Source of the DNA: Spirochaetota bacterium
Lineage (GTDB): Bacteria; Spirochaetota; Spirochaetia; Treponematales; UBA12059
DNA length: 6,757 nucleotides
Assembly (NCBI GenBank): GCA_029565815.1
Contig: JAKQNL010000383.1
Coordinates: 1 to 6,757 of the forward strand
Direction of reading: 5' to 3'
Shown: one piece after another, positions 1 through 5,658 of the stretch
Position numbering within the stretch: position 1 is the stretch's first letter
Layout of the letters: every line of letters starts with the position of its first letter
Translations under genes and position numbers: made by a program
The notes under the pieces: generated by a model
Databases searched by the model: none
The model's input: the letters and a program-made list of their open reading frames with translations, nothing else
What the model was told of the DNA's origin: nothing

Positions 1-7
1 TGTTCAT
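1..7 (-). CDS. Start of a gene downstream of the kinase (partial, two codons)
   Basis: Immediately after the kinase stop codon, the minus strand reads TAAGGAGCATGCATGAAC. GGAG at 16-13 is five bases before an ATG at 7-5, a good ribosome-binding arrangement. This suggests that a second gene begins here and is co-transcribed with the kinase. Another ATG at 11-9 is only one base from the GGAG, too close to be the start. The coding region leaves the window after two codons, so nothing can be said about the product. The call rests on spacing alone and could be chance. Confidence 0.4.
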
Positions 8-16
8 GCATGCTCC

Positions 17-1177
17 TTAGGACGCGGACATGCCCGTGCCCCTGCCTATGGTCCACACGACGGGCTTGAATCCAAATATGCGTTCGTACTCTTCCAGCCG
101 CTTTACGTATTCTTCCATGGCGCGGCTTTCCATGAGGGTTATAGTGCAACCGCCAAAACCCGGGCTTGCCATGCGGCTGAACACGGCACCGGATAGCTCT
201 TGGGCTCGTTTTACCAGCCAGTCTATTTCCGGGCAGGAAACTTCGTAGTGGTTGCGTAGCCCAGCTTGGGACTTGTTTACGATTTTGCCCAAAACGGCGA
301 TATCAGCCTCTTTGACGGCTGTACGGGCTTCTTTTACCCGCTGCACTTCTTCTATATAGAAGGTGCAGTGGCGACGCACGTGTTCGGGCATCTGGCCCAT
401 CATCTCGTCCAGGTCCGAAACGCCGTAGGCACGGAGACCCGGCGGCGACTTACCGCCCAGTATGGATAAGCCATGCTGACAGTCGGCTTCCCGGTCCAAA
501 AGCTCCTGGCTGACAGGCAGGCGGGGCACCCGGGAATCGGTAAGCACCAAGGCATAGTCGCCAAAGGGGCTTGGCAGGTTTTCGTAGCTGCGCTTTGCGG
601 CGTCGATGAACAGTATGCTGCCCTCGCGTGCCCGAATAGTAGCCAGGTAAGCCCTGTCGTTGACTGGCTGTTCGTAGTATTCCCGATTTATGGCGGCTAC
701 AGCCTTTGCGATGGCATCGTCTGAGGTATCCGCAGCGGCTAGCGTAGCTGCTGCGCGCACGCATACGCAGGACAGCGCAGCCATGGATCCAAGGCCAAGG
801 CCCTGGGGAATATCGCCGGAAATGGTTACGTTATAGCCGCGGGGCGGGCCATCATGGTCGAAATAATGGGCAGGGGCAGCCTTGGATGTGTTTGCCCATC
901 GGTCTTCCCGGCGGTACTTAAGGTTGGATACATTGGTGCGTTTGCGTTCGTTCAGGTCCGCTGCATACAGGCGCAGCGACGAATCTCGCCTTTGGCTTAT
1001 CGCTATGGACAAACGCCGGTTGAAGGAAAAGGCCATGAGGGCGCCGTGGTGGGAAACGGTATGTTCGCCGAGCAACTTTACAACCCCGGGAGCAGAAACT
1101 ACCAGATCTGGCAGGCTTTCGTACTCGCTAAGGTGTAATGGAGCTATTACTGGCAGTGCATCAGTGTCCGTCTTCAT
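17..1177 (-). CDS. galK: Galactokinase-family GHMP kinase with altered sugar pocket
   Basis: This 386-residue protein has the three GHMP-kinase motifs in galactokinase order, and its length fits GalK. Motif 1 is APGVVKLLGEHT (29-40), motif 2 is PQGLGLGSMAAL (124-135, phosphate-binding loop), and motif 3 is SRMASPGFGGCT (334-345). YEVSCPEIDWL (311-321) is also GalK-like. The family phosphorylates galactose at C1 in the cytoplasm (Leloir pathway). Asp174 in PVNDRAYL aligns with the catalytic Asp, and Glu38 and His39 are kept. The family Arg that follows APG is Val32, and the sugar-binding Asp of the HTD motif is Val41. The true substrate may therefore differ from galactose. I chose the start at 1177 (MKTDTD) because an in-frame ATG at 1192-1190 lies inside the -10 box of the only good promoter. 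There is no Shine-Dalgarno for either start. A further gene appears to follow directly. Confidence 0.88.
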   Translation of the reverse strand: MKTDTDALPVIAPLHLSEYESLPDLVVSAPGVVKLLGEHTVSHHGALMAFSFNRRLSIAISQRRDSSLRLYAADLNERKRTNVSNLKYRREDRWANTSKAAPAHYFDHDGPPRGYNVTISGDIPQGLGLGSMAALSCVCVRAAATLAAADTSDDAIAKAVAAINREYYEQPVNDRAYLATIRAREGSILFIDAAKRSYENLPSPFGDYALVLTDSRVPRLPVSQELLDREADCQHGLSILGGKSPPGLRAYGVSDLDEMMGQMPEHVRRHCTFYIEEVQRVKEARTAVKEADIAVLGKIVNKSQAGLRNHYEVSCPEIDWLVKRAQELSGAVFSRMASPGFGGCTITLMESRAMEEYVKRLEEYERIFGFKPVVWTIGRGTGMSAS

Positions 1178-1187
1178 GGGTGTGGCT

Positions 1188-1216
1188 ATCATACTTCATA
1201 ACGGCCCCGGTTTCAA
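1188..1216 (-). promoter_or_regulatory. Sigma70-type promoter of the kinase gene, near-leaderless
   Basis: On the minus strand, TTGAAA (1216-1211) is separated by exactly 17 bases from TATGAT (1193-1188), which matches the consensus at 5 of 6 positions. Transcription would start near A1181, about four bases before the ATG at 1177-1175. There is no room for a Shine-Dalgarno, so the mRNA would be almost leaderless. The upstream in-frame ATG overlaps the -10 box and would not be transcribed. Confidence 0.7.
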
Positions 1217-1246
1217 CGAAAATCGGTCTTCAGCATGAATGGTTTT

Positions 1247-1275
1247 TTGACAATCTGGCCGAAGCGTTGTACTAT
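1247..1275 (+). promoter_or_regulatory. Sigma70-type promoter of the lipoprotein operon, leaderless
   Basis: A perfect -35 box TTGACA (1247-1252) is 17 bases from TACTAT (1270-1275; 4 of 6, with the key TA...AT positions kept). The predicted start of transcription is 1281-1283, which coincides with the ATG at 1283. The message would have zero to two untranslated bases. The -35 boxes of this promoter and the divergent kinase promoter are 30 bases apart. Confidence 0.72.
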
Positions 1276-1282
1276 TCAGTAC

Positions 1283-1840
1283 ATGAAGGCTTTTGTATGT
1301 GCTTGGTTTTTCGCTATTGTCGCCTTTGCATCCGGTTGTTTTAGCGGACCGGAGGTCGCACCGGAGCAGCAAGATGCTGCAGTAGTGGCGACGGATACCC
1401 AGCCAGGCGCTACCATGGATGATCCCCTTGCCGACACCTCCTTTGACGGATTTTCTGTCAGCGCAGAGGTCAAGCAAAGCACCATGGTCGATGTCCAGTC
1501 GTTTGTAGAGCAGCTCAATCGTATCATAGCAAGCAGAAACTACGACGAATGGACGAAGCACCTCACTCCCGATTACCTTGCCCACTACTCAAACCCCGAA
1601 GTCTTAGCCGAGATATCCCAAGATCCGGCCTTAAAGCGATACAGCCTCGTGCTGCGCACTTTACGGGATTACTTCAACTATGTTGTCTTCCCGTCCAGGC
1701 GGGACTCACAGGTGGACGACATAGAGTTCCTGGACAAAAGCCGCATCAAGGTCATATGGATAAGCCCTAAAGGCGAGCCCTTGGTACTTTACAATCTTGA
1801 AAAAATAGGCGATACATGGAAGATAGCTATCTGGAGGTAA
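1283..1840 (+). CDS. Small lipoprotein of unknown function
   Basis: This is a 185-residue protein with a lipoprotein signal: MK, a hydrophobic stretch (residues 3-16) and Ala16-Ser-Gly-Cys19. That fits the relaxed spirochaetal lipobox, so Cys19 would be lipidated after signal peptidase II cleavage. Residues 20-60 are an acidic, Ala/Pro-rich, probably disordered tether. Residues 65-185 look like one compact alpha+beta domain: a helix containing VEQLNRIIASRNYDEWTKHLTPDYLAHY, then alternating strands ending LVLYNLEKIGDTWKIAIWR. That pattern recalls SnoaL/NTF2-like domains, but this is only a resemblance and I cannot name the family. The start is ATG 1283, not the in-frame ATG at 1235, because the promoter lies between them and the signal peptide begins here. 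The gene is coupled to the HEAT-repeat gene downstream: its stop codon abuts that gene's ribosome-binding site. Confidence 0.8.
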   Translation: MKAFVCAWFFAIVAFASGCFSGPEVAPEQQDAAVVATDTQPGATMDDPLADTSFDGFSVSAEVKQSTMVDVQSFVEQLNRIIASRNYDEWTKHLTPDYLAHYSNPEVLAEISQDPALKRYSLVLRTLRDYFNYVVFPSRRDSQVDDIEFLDKSRIKVIWISPKGEPLVLYNLEKIGDTWKIAIWR

Positions 1841-1844
1841 TCTC

Positions 1845-2552
1845 ATGAAACATTCCATTGTGCTCCTCTTTGCCGTACTTGTGGCGGCCAGCCCTGCCCT
1901 TGCCCAGAGCACAGGCAGCGAACGAACCGTAGAAGAGTCGTACCTCCAGCAGTCTCTGGAGACCATGATCATAAGGGAACAGGCTTATGGTGAGTCCAAA
2001 GACTCCAAGCTGGTTGCCCTTCAGTATATACGGGAAGCAGTAGAAGGCGGTCGTACCGGCCCCGATATCCAGGCTGCCCTGGAGTTTTTGGCAACCGAAA
2101 GCACCTACACTATCATCCGCTCCGGCGGCTATGGCAGGCCTACCAACAACTACCCCGATGTCAGACGCGAAGCTGCCTTCTTATTGGGCAAGTTCAAAAC
2201 ACCCGAAGCGAAAGACACCCTCCTTAAAGTGGCTTTGGCCGACACCGAGCCCATGGTCATCGCAGCGGCTATCCGCTCCTTGGGCGAAATAGGCATTATC
2301 GAGAACGACGACGTAACCCAGGCCATTTCGTTTATTGTGAACCGCTTTGACATACTGATGCCGGACAACAGCCTGGCTTTTGAGGCCATTATCGCTTTTG
2401 AGCTTCTTGCTGAAGCAAACAAGGGCATAGCCGACCCGGCTGCCATTCGCGCCATCATGCGCATAGCAGAAGGCAATTACATAAAGCCCGTTCAGGATCG
2501 AGCAAAGGCGCTTTTAACCAAACTGCGCCAGTATGCAGCAGCTGGCAAATAA
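1845..2552 (+). CDS. Exported HEAT-repeat protein
   Basis: This 235-residue protein starts with a classic type I signal peptide: MKHS, a hydrophobic core (5-15), and Ser16-Pro-Ala-Leu-Ala20 before Gln21. It has no lipobox Cys, so it should be free in the periplasm. The rest is almost entirely helical. At least two HEAT-type repeats can be seen around 104-152 (DVRREAAFLLGKF, then a helix starting AKDTLLKVAL, then VIAAAIRSLGEIG). Further helical pairs run to about 225. HEAT solenoids are usually binding scaffolds, not enzymes. Translation is coupled to the lipoprotein: GGAGG (1833-1837) overlaps the end of that gene, and its stop is four bases before this ATG. The two products probably act together in the envelope, but no specific role can be inferred. 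An intrinsic terminator follows 21 bases after the stop. Confidence 0.85.
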   Translation: MKHSIVLLFAVLVAASPALAQSTGSERTVEESYLQQSLETMIIREQAYGESKDSKLVALQYIREAVEGGRTGPDIQAALEFLATESTYTIIRSGGYGRPTNNYPDVRREAAFLLGKFKTPEAKDTLLKVALADTEPMVIAAAIRSLGEIGIIENDDVTQAISFIVNRFDILMPDNSLAFEAIIAFELLAEANKGIADPAAIRAIMRIAEGNYIKPVQDRAKALLTKLRQYAAAGK

Positions 2553-2573
2553 GCCTTTTGTGCATAAGAAAAG

Positions 2574-2603
2574 GGGCTGTCCAACAAGGACAGCTCTTTT
2601 TTT
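2574..2603 (+). terminator. Rho-independent terminator after the HEAT-repeat gene
   Basis: GCTGTCC (2576-2582), a loop of AACAA and GGACAGC (2588-2594) form a perfect 7-bp stem, extendable by G-T and G-C pairs, followed by TC and seven T. On the opposite strand the hairpin is followed by CCCCTTTT, so it may also stop the convergent EFR1 gene ending at 2625. Confidence 0.92.
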
Positions 2604-2624
2604 ATCCAACAGCTTGGTGGTTCT

Positions 2625-3638
2625 TTACGGCATAAACCGAGCTTCACGGTATCGGCGATAGTTTCGCATGAAAGAGCGGGAAAAAATCTTGCGTAATGCC
2701 GGTATACGTGACAGCCATGACAGAACAGGCGCAAGGAAGGCAAACTGGAGCACAGGCCCTATAAGGAGCAAGGCTATTCGGGCTAGTACTGTGCCTACCG
2801 GGCCGAGCGCTAGCGGAATGGCAAAGGCTGCAATAGCCAAGGCCACTGCGATAGTGCTATGGGCATACATAAGCAGGTTCGATGTTACTATGGAACGGCT
2901 TGGGCATATATTGATACACCGGTTGCACGAATCGCAACGGCCGCTCCAAACAGGACGAGCGCTACGCATGCGTATAGCCTGCGCCGGACACGAGCGGGCA
3001 CACAGGCCGCAGGACGTACAGCTGTTGTCGCTAACAAACAAAGCAGCCAGCGCGCGCCTGCCAAACAGGCGGAACATGACCGCAACAAGCTGAGCCGATT
3101 TTCTTGTAGCTGTCTCTGCAACAAAGCGAGCAGGACTGCCACCGGCAAGGGCCGCACTAAAAGAACGTACTTCGTGGTCTCCCTTTTCCAGTAATACAGG
3201 CAGGTGCTGCTCTTCGGGCGGATTGGACATTTCTGTCCAGTTAAGCGGATACGATGCCTCGCTTAAACCTACAATTTCCCACCCTCGCCGTGCTACGATT
3301 CTGGCGGCGGAAAATAGCGCATCCCCGCTCCATCCACCGGAATACTTACCCTTACGGTTTTCGGAACCGCACACGCACAGAAGTGCAAGCTTTGCCCCTG
3401 GCCGCCGAGGCAGAGTCCGTATCCATTGGATCATGGTGAGCGAAGCGGAAAAACCAAGTGAAGAAAAAGCAACAATGAGCAGGTCGCAGTCTGCTATGCC
3501 CTGGTATGGATCGGCCATAGCCTTGGTGACAAGACGTGTATCGACAGTCCAGGTAGGAGCCGGGAATTGGGCAGCGACGATTGCCGAAGCACGTGCTGTA
3601 TTGCCTGTTCCCGTATACGTTCGGATACATAGCTTCAT
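2625..3638 (-). CDS. EFR1-type flavodoxin/ferredoxin fusion with membrane anchor
   Basis: This 337-residue protein is probably an electron carrier. Residues 1-160 are flavodoxin-like: the loop TYTGTGNTARA (7-17) binds FMN phosphate in this fold, and DCDLLIVAFSSLGF (50-63) and KLALLCVCGSENRKG (83-97) follow the usual strand-loop pattern. Residues 204-250 carry two 4Fe-4S motifs: Cys207, 210, 213 and 217, and Cys235, 238, 241 and 245. All eight cysteines are present, with CxxCxxCxxxCP spacing. Two hydrophobic segments (about 261-279 and 284-309) and a very basic tail follow, suggesting that the redox domains are tethered to the membrane. The layout matches proteins annotated as EFR1-family ferredoxins; redox partners are unknown. 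The start is ATG 3638, because GGAGA (3652-3648) lies nine bases upstream and the fold begins there. Another in-frame ATG lies 27 bases upstream. No redox operon partner is adjacent. Confidence 0.85.
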   Translation of the reverse strand: MKLCIRTYTGTGNTARASAIVAAQFPAPTWTVDTRLVTKAMADPYQGIADCDLLIVAFSSLGFSASLTMIQWIRTLPRRPGAKLALLCVCGSENRKGKYSGGWSGDALFSAARIVARRGWEIVGLSEASYPLNWTEMSNPPEEQHLPVLLEKGDHEVRSFSAALAGGSPARFVAETATRKSAQLVAVMFRLFGRRALAALFVSDNSCTSCGLCARSCPAQAIRMRSARPVWSGRCDSCNRCINICPSRSIVTSNLLMYAHSTIAVALAIAAFAIPLALGPVGTVLARIALLLIGPVLQFAFLAPVLSWLSRIPALRKIFSRSFMRNYRRYREARFMP

Positions 3639-3688
3639 AGTTCGATGTCTCCATAGCAGATGCAAACTCTTAGTTTTGATCGAGTTTG

Positions 3689-3717
3689 ATTATACCACAG
3701 AATTGCTTTTTTTTAAC
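3689..3717 (-). promoter_or_regulatory. Promoter of the EFR1-type gene
   Basis: A perfect minus-strand TATAAT (3694-3689) is 17 bases from a weak -35 GTTAAA (3717-3712). Transcription would begin near 3682, giving a leader of about 44 bases that includes the GGAGA ribosome-binding site. A run of eight A (3714-3707) spans the -35/spacer junction. Length changes in this run would alter spacer length. Confidence 0.6.
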
Positions 3718-3798
3718 ATACAGCGCACACTTCGATAGCAGCTTGTTTGCCATGACGAGCGCGAACGAGAAGCACGGGAACGAAAGGATCACGATAGT

Positions 3799-4542
3799 AT
3801 GAAAAAAGCAGTTTTATACGGTATTGGCGGTTTGGCCGTTCTTTGCGTTGTTGCGCTAGCGGCATTTTTACTGTGGGCGCTCAATCCATCGGCACCCGGC
3901 CCGGATGCACTGGCAGCGCTACAGTCCGACGCAACGGTGAAGGTTGTCGATACGGGCGATTACATCGCGTTTGTACCCAGGGGGCAAACTGCGCCTACTG
4001 CTTTTGTGTTTTATCCGGGTGGCCATGTCGATTACCGAGCCTACTCGCCCATTCTGTTTCGCATTGCCCACAAGGGATACCTCGTAGTGCTGGTTCGCGT
4101 AAAACTCTGCCTAGCGTTTTTTGATATAGATGCCGGTCTTAGGGCTTTTGATGCATTCCCTGAGGTACAGAGCTGGGTTGCAGGTGGACATTCGCTGGGC
4201 GGAGTAGCCGCAGCCATGTTTGCCCAAAGACAGCCAAAAATAGCCGGCTTGGTGTTTTGGGCTTCCTATCCGCCGAATGATAAACTTAAGGCATCCGGCC
4301 TACGTATGCTGAGCATCTATGGCAGTGAAGACGGCGGTCTGGATGATGGCGCTAAAATTGAACAGCACAAGGCGTTCCAGCCCGATGATACGATTTTTGT
4401 CGAACTTGCAGGAGCCAACCACGGACAGTTTGGCGATTACGGCCCGCAGCCAGGGGACAATCCGGCTACCATATCCAGTGAAAGCCAGTGGCTCCAAAGC
4501 GCTCAGATTACATCCGATTTTCTTGCATCGTTTGGCCAGTAA
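3799..4542 (+). CDS. Membrane-anchored alpha/beta hydrolase
   Basis: This 247-residue protein has one N-terminal hydrophobic segment (about 5-28) after MKK. It is either a membrane anchor or an uncleaved signal, which would place the domain outside the cytoplasm. The hydrolase fold is clear: FVFYPGGHVDYRAY (69-82) holds the oxyanion-hole glycines, GGHSLGGVAAAMFA (129-142) is the nucleophile elbow with Ser132, LSIYGSEDGG (171-180) supplies the likely acid Asp178, and ANHGQFGDYG (206-215) supplies His208. A NHxQFGDYG block is typical of the small Hydrolase_5-like alpha/beta hydrolases. The substrate cannot be inferred; an esterase or lipase-like activity is the default guess. AAAGGA (3783-3788) ends ten bases before the ATG, slightly long but usable. 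I found no convincing promoter in the 160 bases upstream. A strong terminator follows, so it is probably a single-gene unit. Confidence 0.86.
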   Translation: MKKAVLYGIGGLAVLCVVALAAFLLWALNPSAPGPDALAALQSDATVKVVDTGDYIAFVPRGQTAPTAFVFYPGGHVDYRAYSPILFRIAHKGYLVVLVRVKLCLAFFDIDAGLRAFDAFPEVQSWVAGGHSLGGVAAAMFAQRQPKIAGLVFWASYPPNDKLKASGLRMLSIYGSEDGGLDDGAKIEQHKAFQPDDTIFVELAGANHGQFGDYGPQPGDNPATISSESQWLQSAQITSDFLASFGQ

Positions 4543-4563
4543 ATTTGCTATTGTATAGCTACA

Positions 4564-4601
4564 GGAGCGAATGGAGTATATCCGTTCGCTCCATTTTGTT
4601 T
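4564..4601 (+). terminator. Rho-independent terminator after the hydrolase gene
   Basis: A 12-bp stem pairs 4564-4575 (GGAGCGAATGGA) with 4581-4592 (TCCGTTCGCTCC), with one G-T pair and a five-base loop, GTATA. ATTTTGTTT follows. It begins 21 bases after the hydrolase stop codon. Confidence 0.9.
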
Positions 4602-4623
4602 GCAGTATGTGACGTAGTCCTGG

Positions 4624-4745
4624 ATTTCTTTGTGCCTTAGTGGCTTGTGCGCCTATTGTCTACACTCCTGCATTTCTCTGTGTCTCTGAGCCTCTGTGGT
4701 TCAATTCCGTCTTGCTTTTCCTTAATGCCTTAGCGCCTGTGTAAT
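4624..4745. repeat. Three degenerate TCTGTG-type interspersed repeat units
   Basis: Three pyrimidine/TG-rich units lie in gene-free DNA. Unit A (4624-4652) starts ATTTCTTTGTGCCTTAGTGG. Unit B (4672-4708) starts ATTTCTCTGTGTCTCTGAGC and continues CCTCTGTGGTTCAATTCC. Unit C (4718-4745) reads TTCCTTAATGCCTTAGCGCC and beyond. A and B agree at about 20 of their first 28 positions, and most differences are C/T changes. On the minus strand unit B reads like the ACCACAGAGGCACAGAGA-type dispersed sequence I recall from intergenic DNA of several unrelated bacterial phyla. Internal periodicity is about 8 bases (CTCTGTG-like). No protein is encoded, and the function is unknown. Confidence 0.5.
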
Positions 4746-4815
4746 GACCACATAGCACACAACAGGGTGCCCGGTAAAAATCCTATCAGTATGCCTGCAA
4801 GGAAAAAAAATGAGT
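4730..4815 (-). pseudogene. Possible fragment of a second DUF1275-like membrane protein
   Basis: On the minus strand the reading frame just after the toxin stop gives FFFLAGILIGFLPGTLL, then CAMWSLHRR and a stop. It resembles LLVGILIGFFNGSIL in the intact DUF1275 protein encoded at 5659-6351. At DNA level, 37 aligned bases match at about 28, including an 11-base identity (GGCATACTGAT). The last codons run into TCTGTG-repeat unit C, as if the repeat had cut the gene. There is no start codon or ribosome-binding site of its own. Simple membrane-segment coincidence remains a real alternative, because GILIGF-like strings are common. Confidence 0.35.
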
Positions 4816-4818
4816 AAG

Positions 4819-5253
4819 CTAGCGTTGGGGCTTTCCGAGATCCCAGGGATTGAAAACCTCGATACCGGTCTGGACAAAGTCCTTTACATTTCGCGTCGCC
4901 AGCACGGCGCCATTGCCGATAGCGCACGAGGCTATTAACCCATCGACTACGGGAAGGCAAAAGCCCCTGGAAGCCATCAATGCGTCTAGGTGCCCCCAAT
5001 GAAGGGCGACAGCGGCGTCTATGGGAAGCACCCTGGAGCCGAATCGCCGGGTAAGTTCCAGAAGCCAGTTCTCAAGGCCGCTGCGCTTGGCGCCGCGGGC
5101 GAGCTTTTCGATGCCTTTTTCAAGCTCGCCTAAGGTGATAGAACACAAATAGAGCTCGGATTCATCCTGAGAGGACAACCAATCAAGTACGGCCGGGTTC
5201 GGGCGTGGACGGATTGCCTCGGAAATGACGCAGGTATCCACTATGATTTTCAC
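4819..5253 (-). CDS. vapC: PIN-domain toxin, VapC/FitB-like ribonuclease
   Basis: This 144-residue PIN-domain protein is of normal length for the family. The acidic residues that bind the metal ion in this nuclease fold are all present: Asp6 in IIVDTCVISE, Glu43 in ITLGELEKGI, Asp104 in PVVDGLIAS and Asp125 in NVKDF. TRNVKDF followed by GIEVFNPW near the C-terminus is typical of the FitB/VapC branch. Such toxins cleave RNA, often tRNA or rRNA, when freed from their antitoxin. The start is GTG, whose last two bases overlap the antitoxin's TGA stop (a GTGA overlap), so translation is coupled and synthesis of the toxin should be lower than that of the antitoxin. Nothing in the sequence suggests inactivation. 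No terminator is visible directly downstream. Confidence 0.92.
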   Translation of the reverse strand: MKIIVDTCVISEAIRPRPNPAVLDWLSSQDESELYLCSITLGELEKGIEKLARGAKRSGLENWLLELTRRFGSRVLPIDAAVALHWGHLDALMASRGFCLPVVDGLIASCAIGNGAVLATRNVKDFVQTGIEVFNPWDLGKPQR

Positions 5254-5501
5254 AGTTCGACCTGCCGCCCGCCCTCCCGGGAGCGTTCGATGGCAAGATC
5301 CGCCCTGGGGGCGCTTCCCAGAAAGCTGAGGAAATCCCCGCCCCCCCTGGTGAGACGGGCGTATTCGTCATGTGAAACCATCACCACCGAGGCTTTGCCC
5401 CGCAGGGTGATGACCTGGGGACCTAGGTCTATGGTCTGCCGCACCAGCTCGCTGAACCGCGCCTTAGCATCCTGCAATTGCCAGGTGAATGAATCCGCCA
5501 T
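5250..5501 (-). CDS. Phd/YefM-family antitoxin
   Basis: This 83-residue protein has the Phd/YefM pattern. The N-terminal DNA-binding and dimer domain is WQLQDAKARFSELVRQ (7-22), followed by PQVITLRGKASVVMVSHDEY (28-47). The C-terminal arm is short and charged (about 54-83, GDFLSFLGSAP... to RQVEL) and would wrap around the toxin. Its stop overlaps the toxin's GTG start, and it precedes the toxin as usual for type II modules. It should both neutralise the PIN toxin and repress its own promoter. The ribosome-binding site AGGGGG (5513-5508) is five bases (TACGG plus T) upstream of the ATG and lies at the extreme 5' end of the predicted 12-base leader. Pairing of a Phd/YefM antitoxin with a PIN toxin is well known. 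Confidence 0.92.
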   Translation of the reverse strand: MADSFTWQLQDAKARFSELVRQTIDLGPQVITLRGKASVVMVSHDEYARLTRGGGDFLSFLGSAPRADLAIERSREGGRQVEL

Positions 5502-5519
5502 ACCGTACCCCCTCTGTAT

Positions 5520-5573
5520 ATATTACTCTGACCAGACTGACTAGTCAAGCGTAGTTTGAGCCGCTCAGACCAG
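5520..5573 (-). promoter_or_regulatory. Toxin-antitoxin promoter with operator-like repeats
   Basis: On the minus strand TTGACT (5548-5543) is 17 bases from TAATAT (5525-5520), with the predicted transcription start at A5513. A perfect 10-bp palindrome, TGACTAGTCA (5538-5547), overlaps the -35 box. A near-identical 10-mer occurs twice on the plus strand, CTCTGACCAG (5526-5535) and CTCAGACCAG (5564-5573), 38 bases apart. These are plausible binding sites for the autoregulating antitoxin or toxin-antitoxin complex. A tandem CAGGAAGCT pair follows at 5571-5588. Confidence 0.65.
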
Positions 5574-5630
5574 GAAGCTCAGGAAGCTGTTCAAGTATAG
5601 GATCAATGAGTAGGATTAGCCTGAAACTTT

Positions 5631-5658
5631 TTCCTCCGCGCATCCGTGGTCTGATTTC
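5631..5658. repeat. Possible fourth TCTGTG-type repeat unit
   Basis: TTCCTCCGCGCATCCGTGGT (5631-5650) followed by CTGATTTCCT resembles a diverged unit of the TG-rich repeats at 4624-4745 (CTC-CGCG-CATC-CGTGGT against CTCTGTG-CCTC-TGTGGT). It sits between the toxin-antitoxin promoter and the DUF1275 stop codon, so the module has repeat-like DNA on both sides. The match is weak. Confidence 0.3.

Noticed and set aside
450..764. Open frames of about 100 codons overlapping the kinase on both strands
   Set aside because: They overlap a well-supported GHMP kinase, are Arg/Cys/His-rich in the manner of shadow frames, and have no ribosome-binding site or family resemblance.
1178..1192. Upstream in-frame ATG extending the kinase by five residues
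   Set aside because: The ATG is part of the -10 box TATGAT (1193-1188) of the only good promoter, so it should not be in the mRNA; the added residues have no family match.
1235..1282. Upstream in-frame ATG extending the lipoprotein by 16 residues
   Set aside because: It lies upstream of the -35/-10 boxes at 1247-1275 and would bury the signal peptide behind residues that do not fit a lipoprotein leader.
2668..3738. Plus-strand open frames opposite the EFR1 gene (up to 171 codons)
   Set aside because: They mirror the EFR1 coding strand, whose cysteine motifs and flavodoxin loop are unambiguous, and they show no domain of their own.
4624..4745. TG-rich repeats as a CRISPR array
   Set aside because: Units are diverged, differ in length and have no unique spacers of constant size; no cas gene is present.
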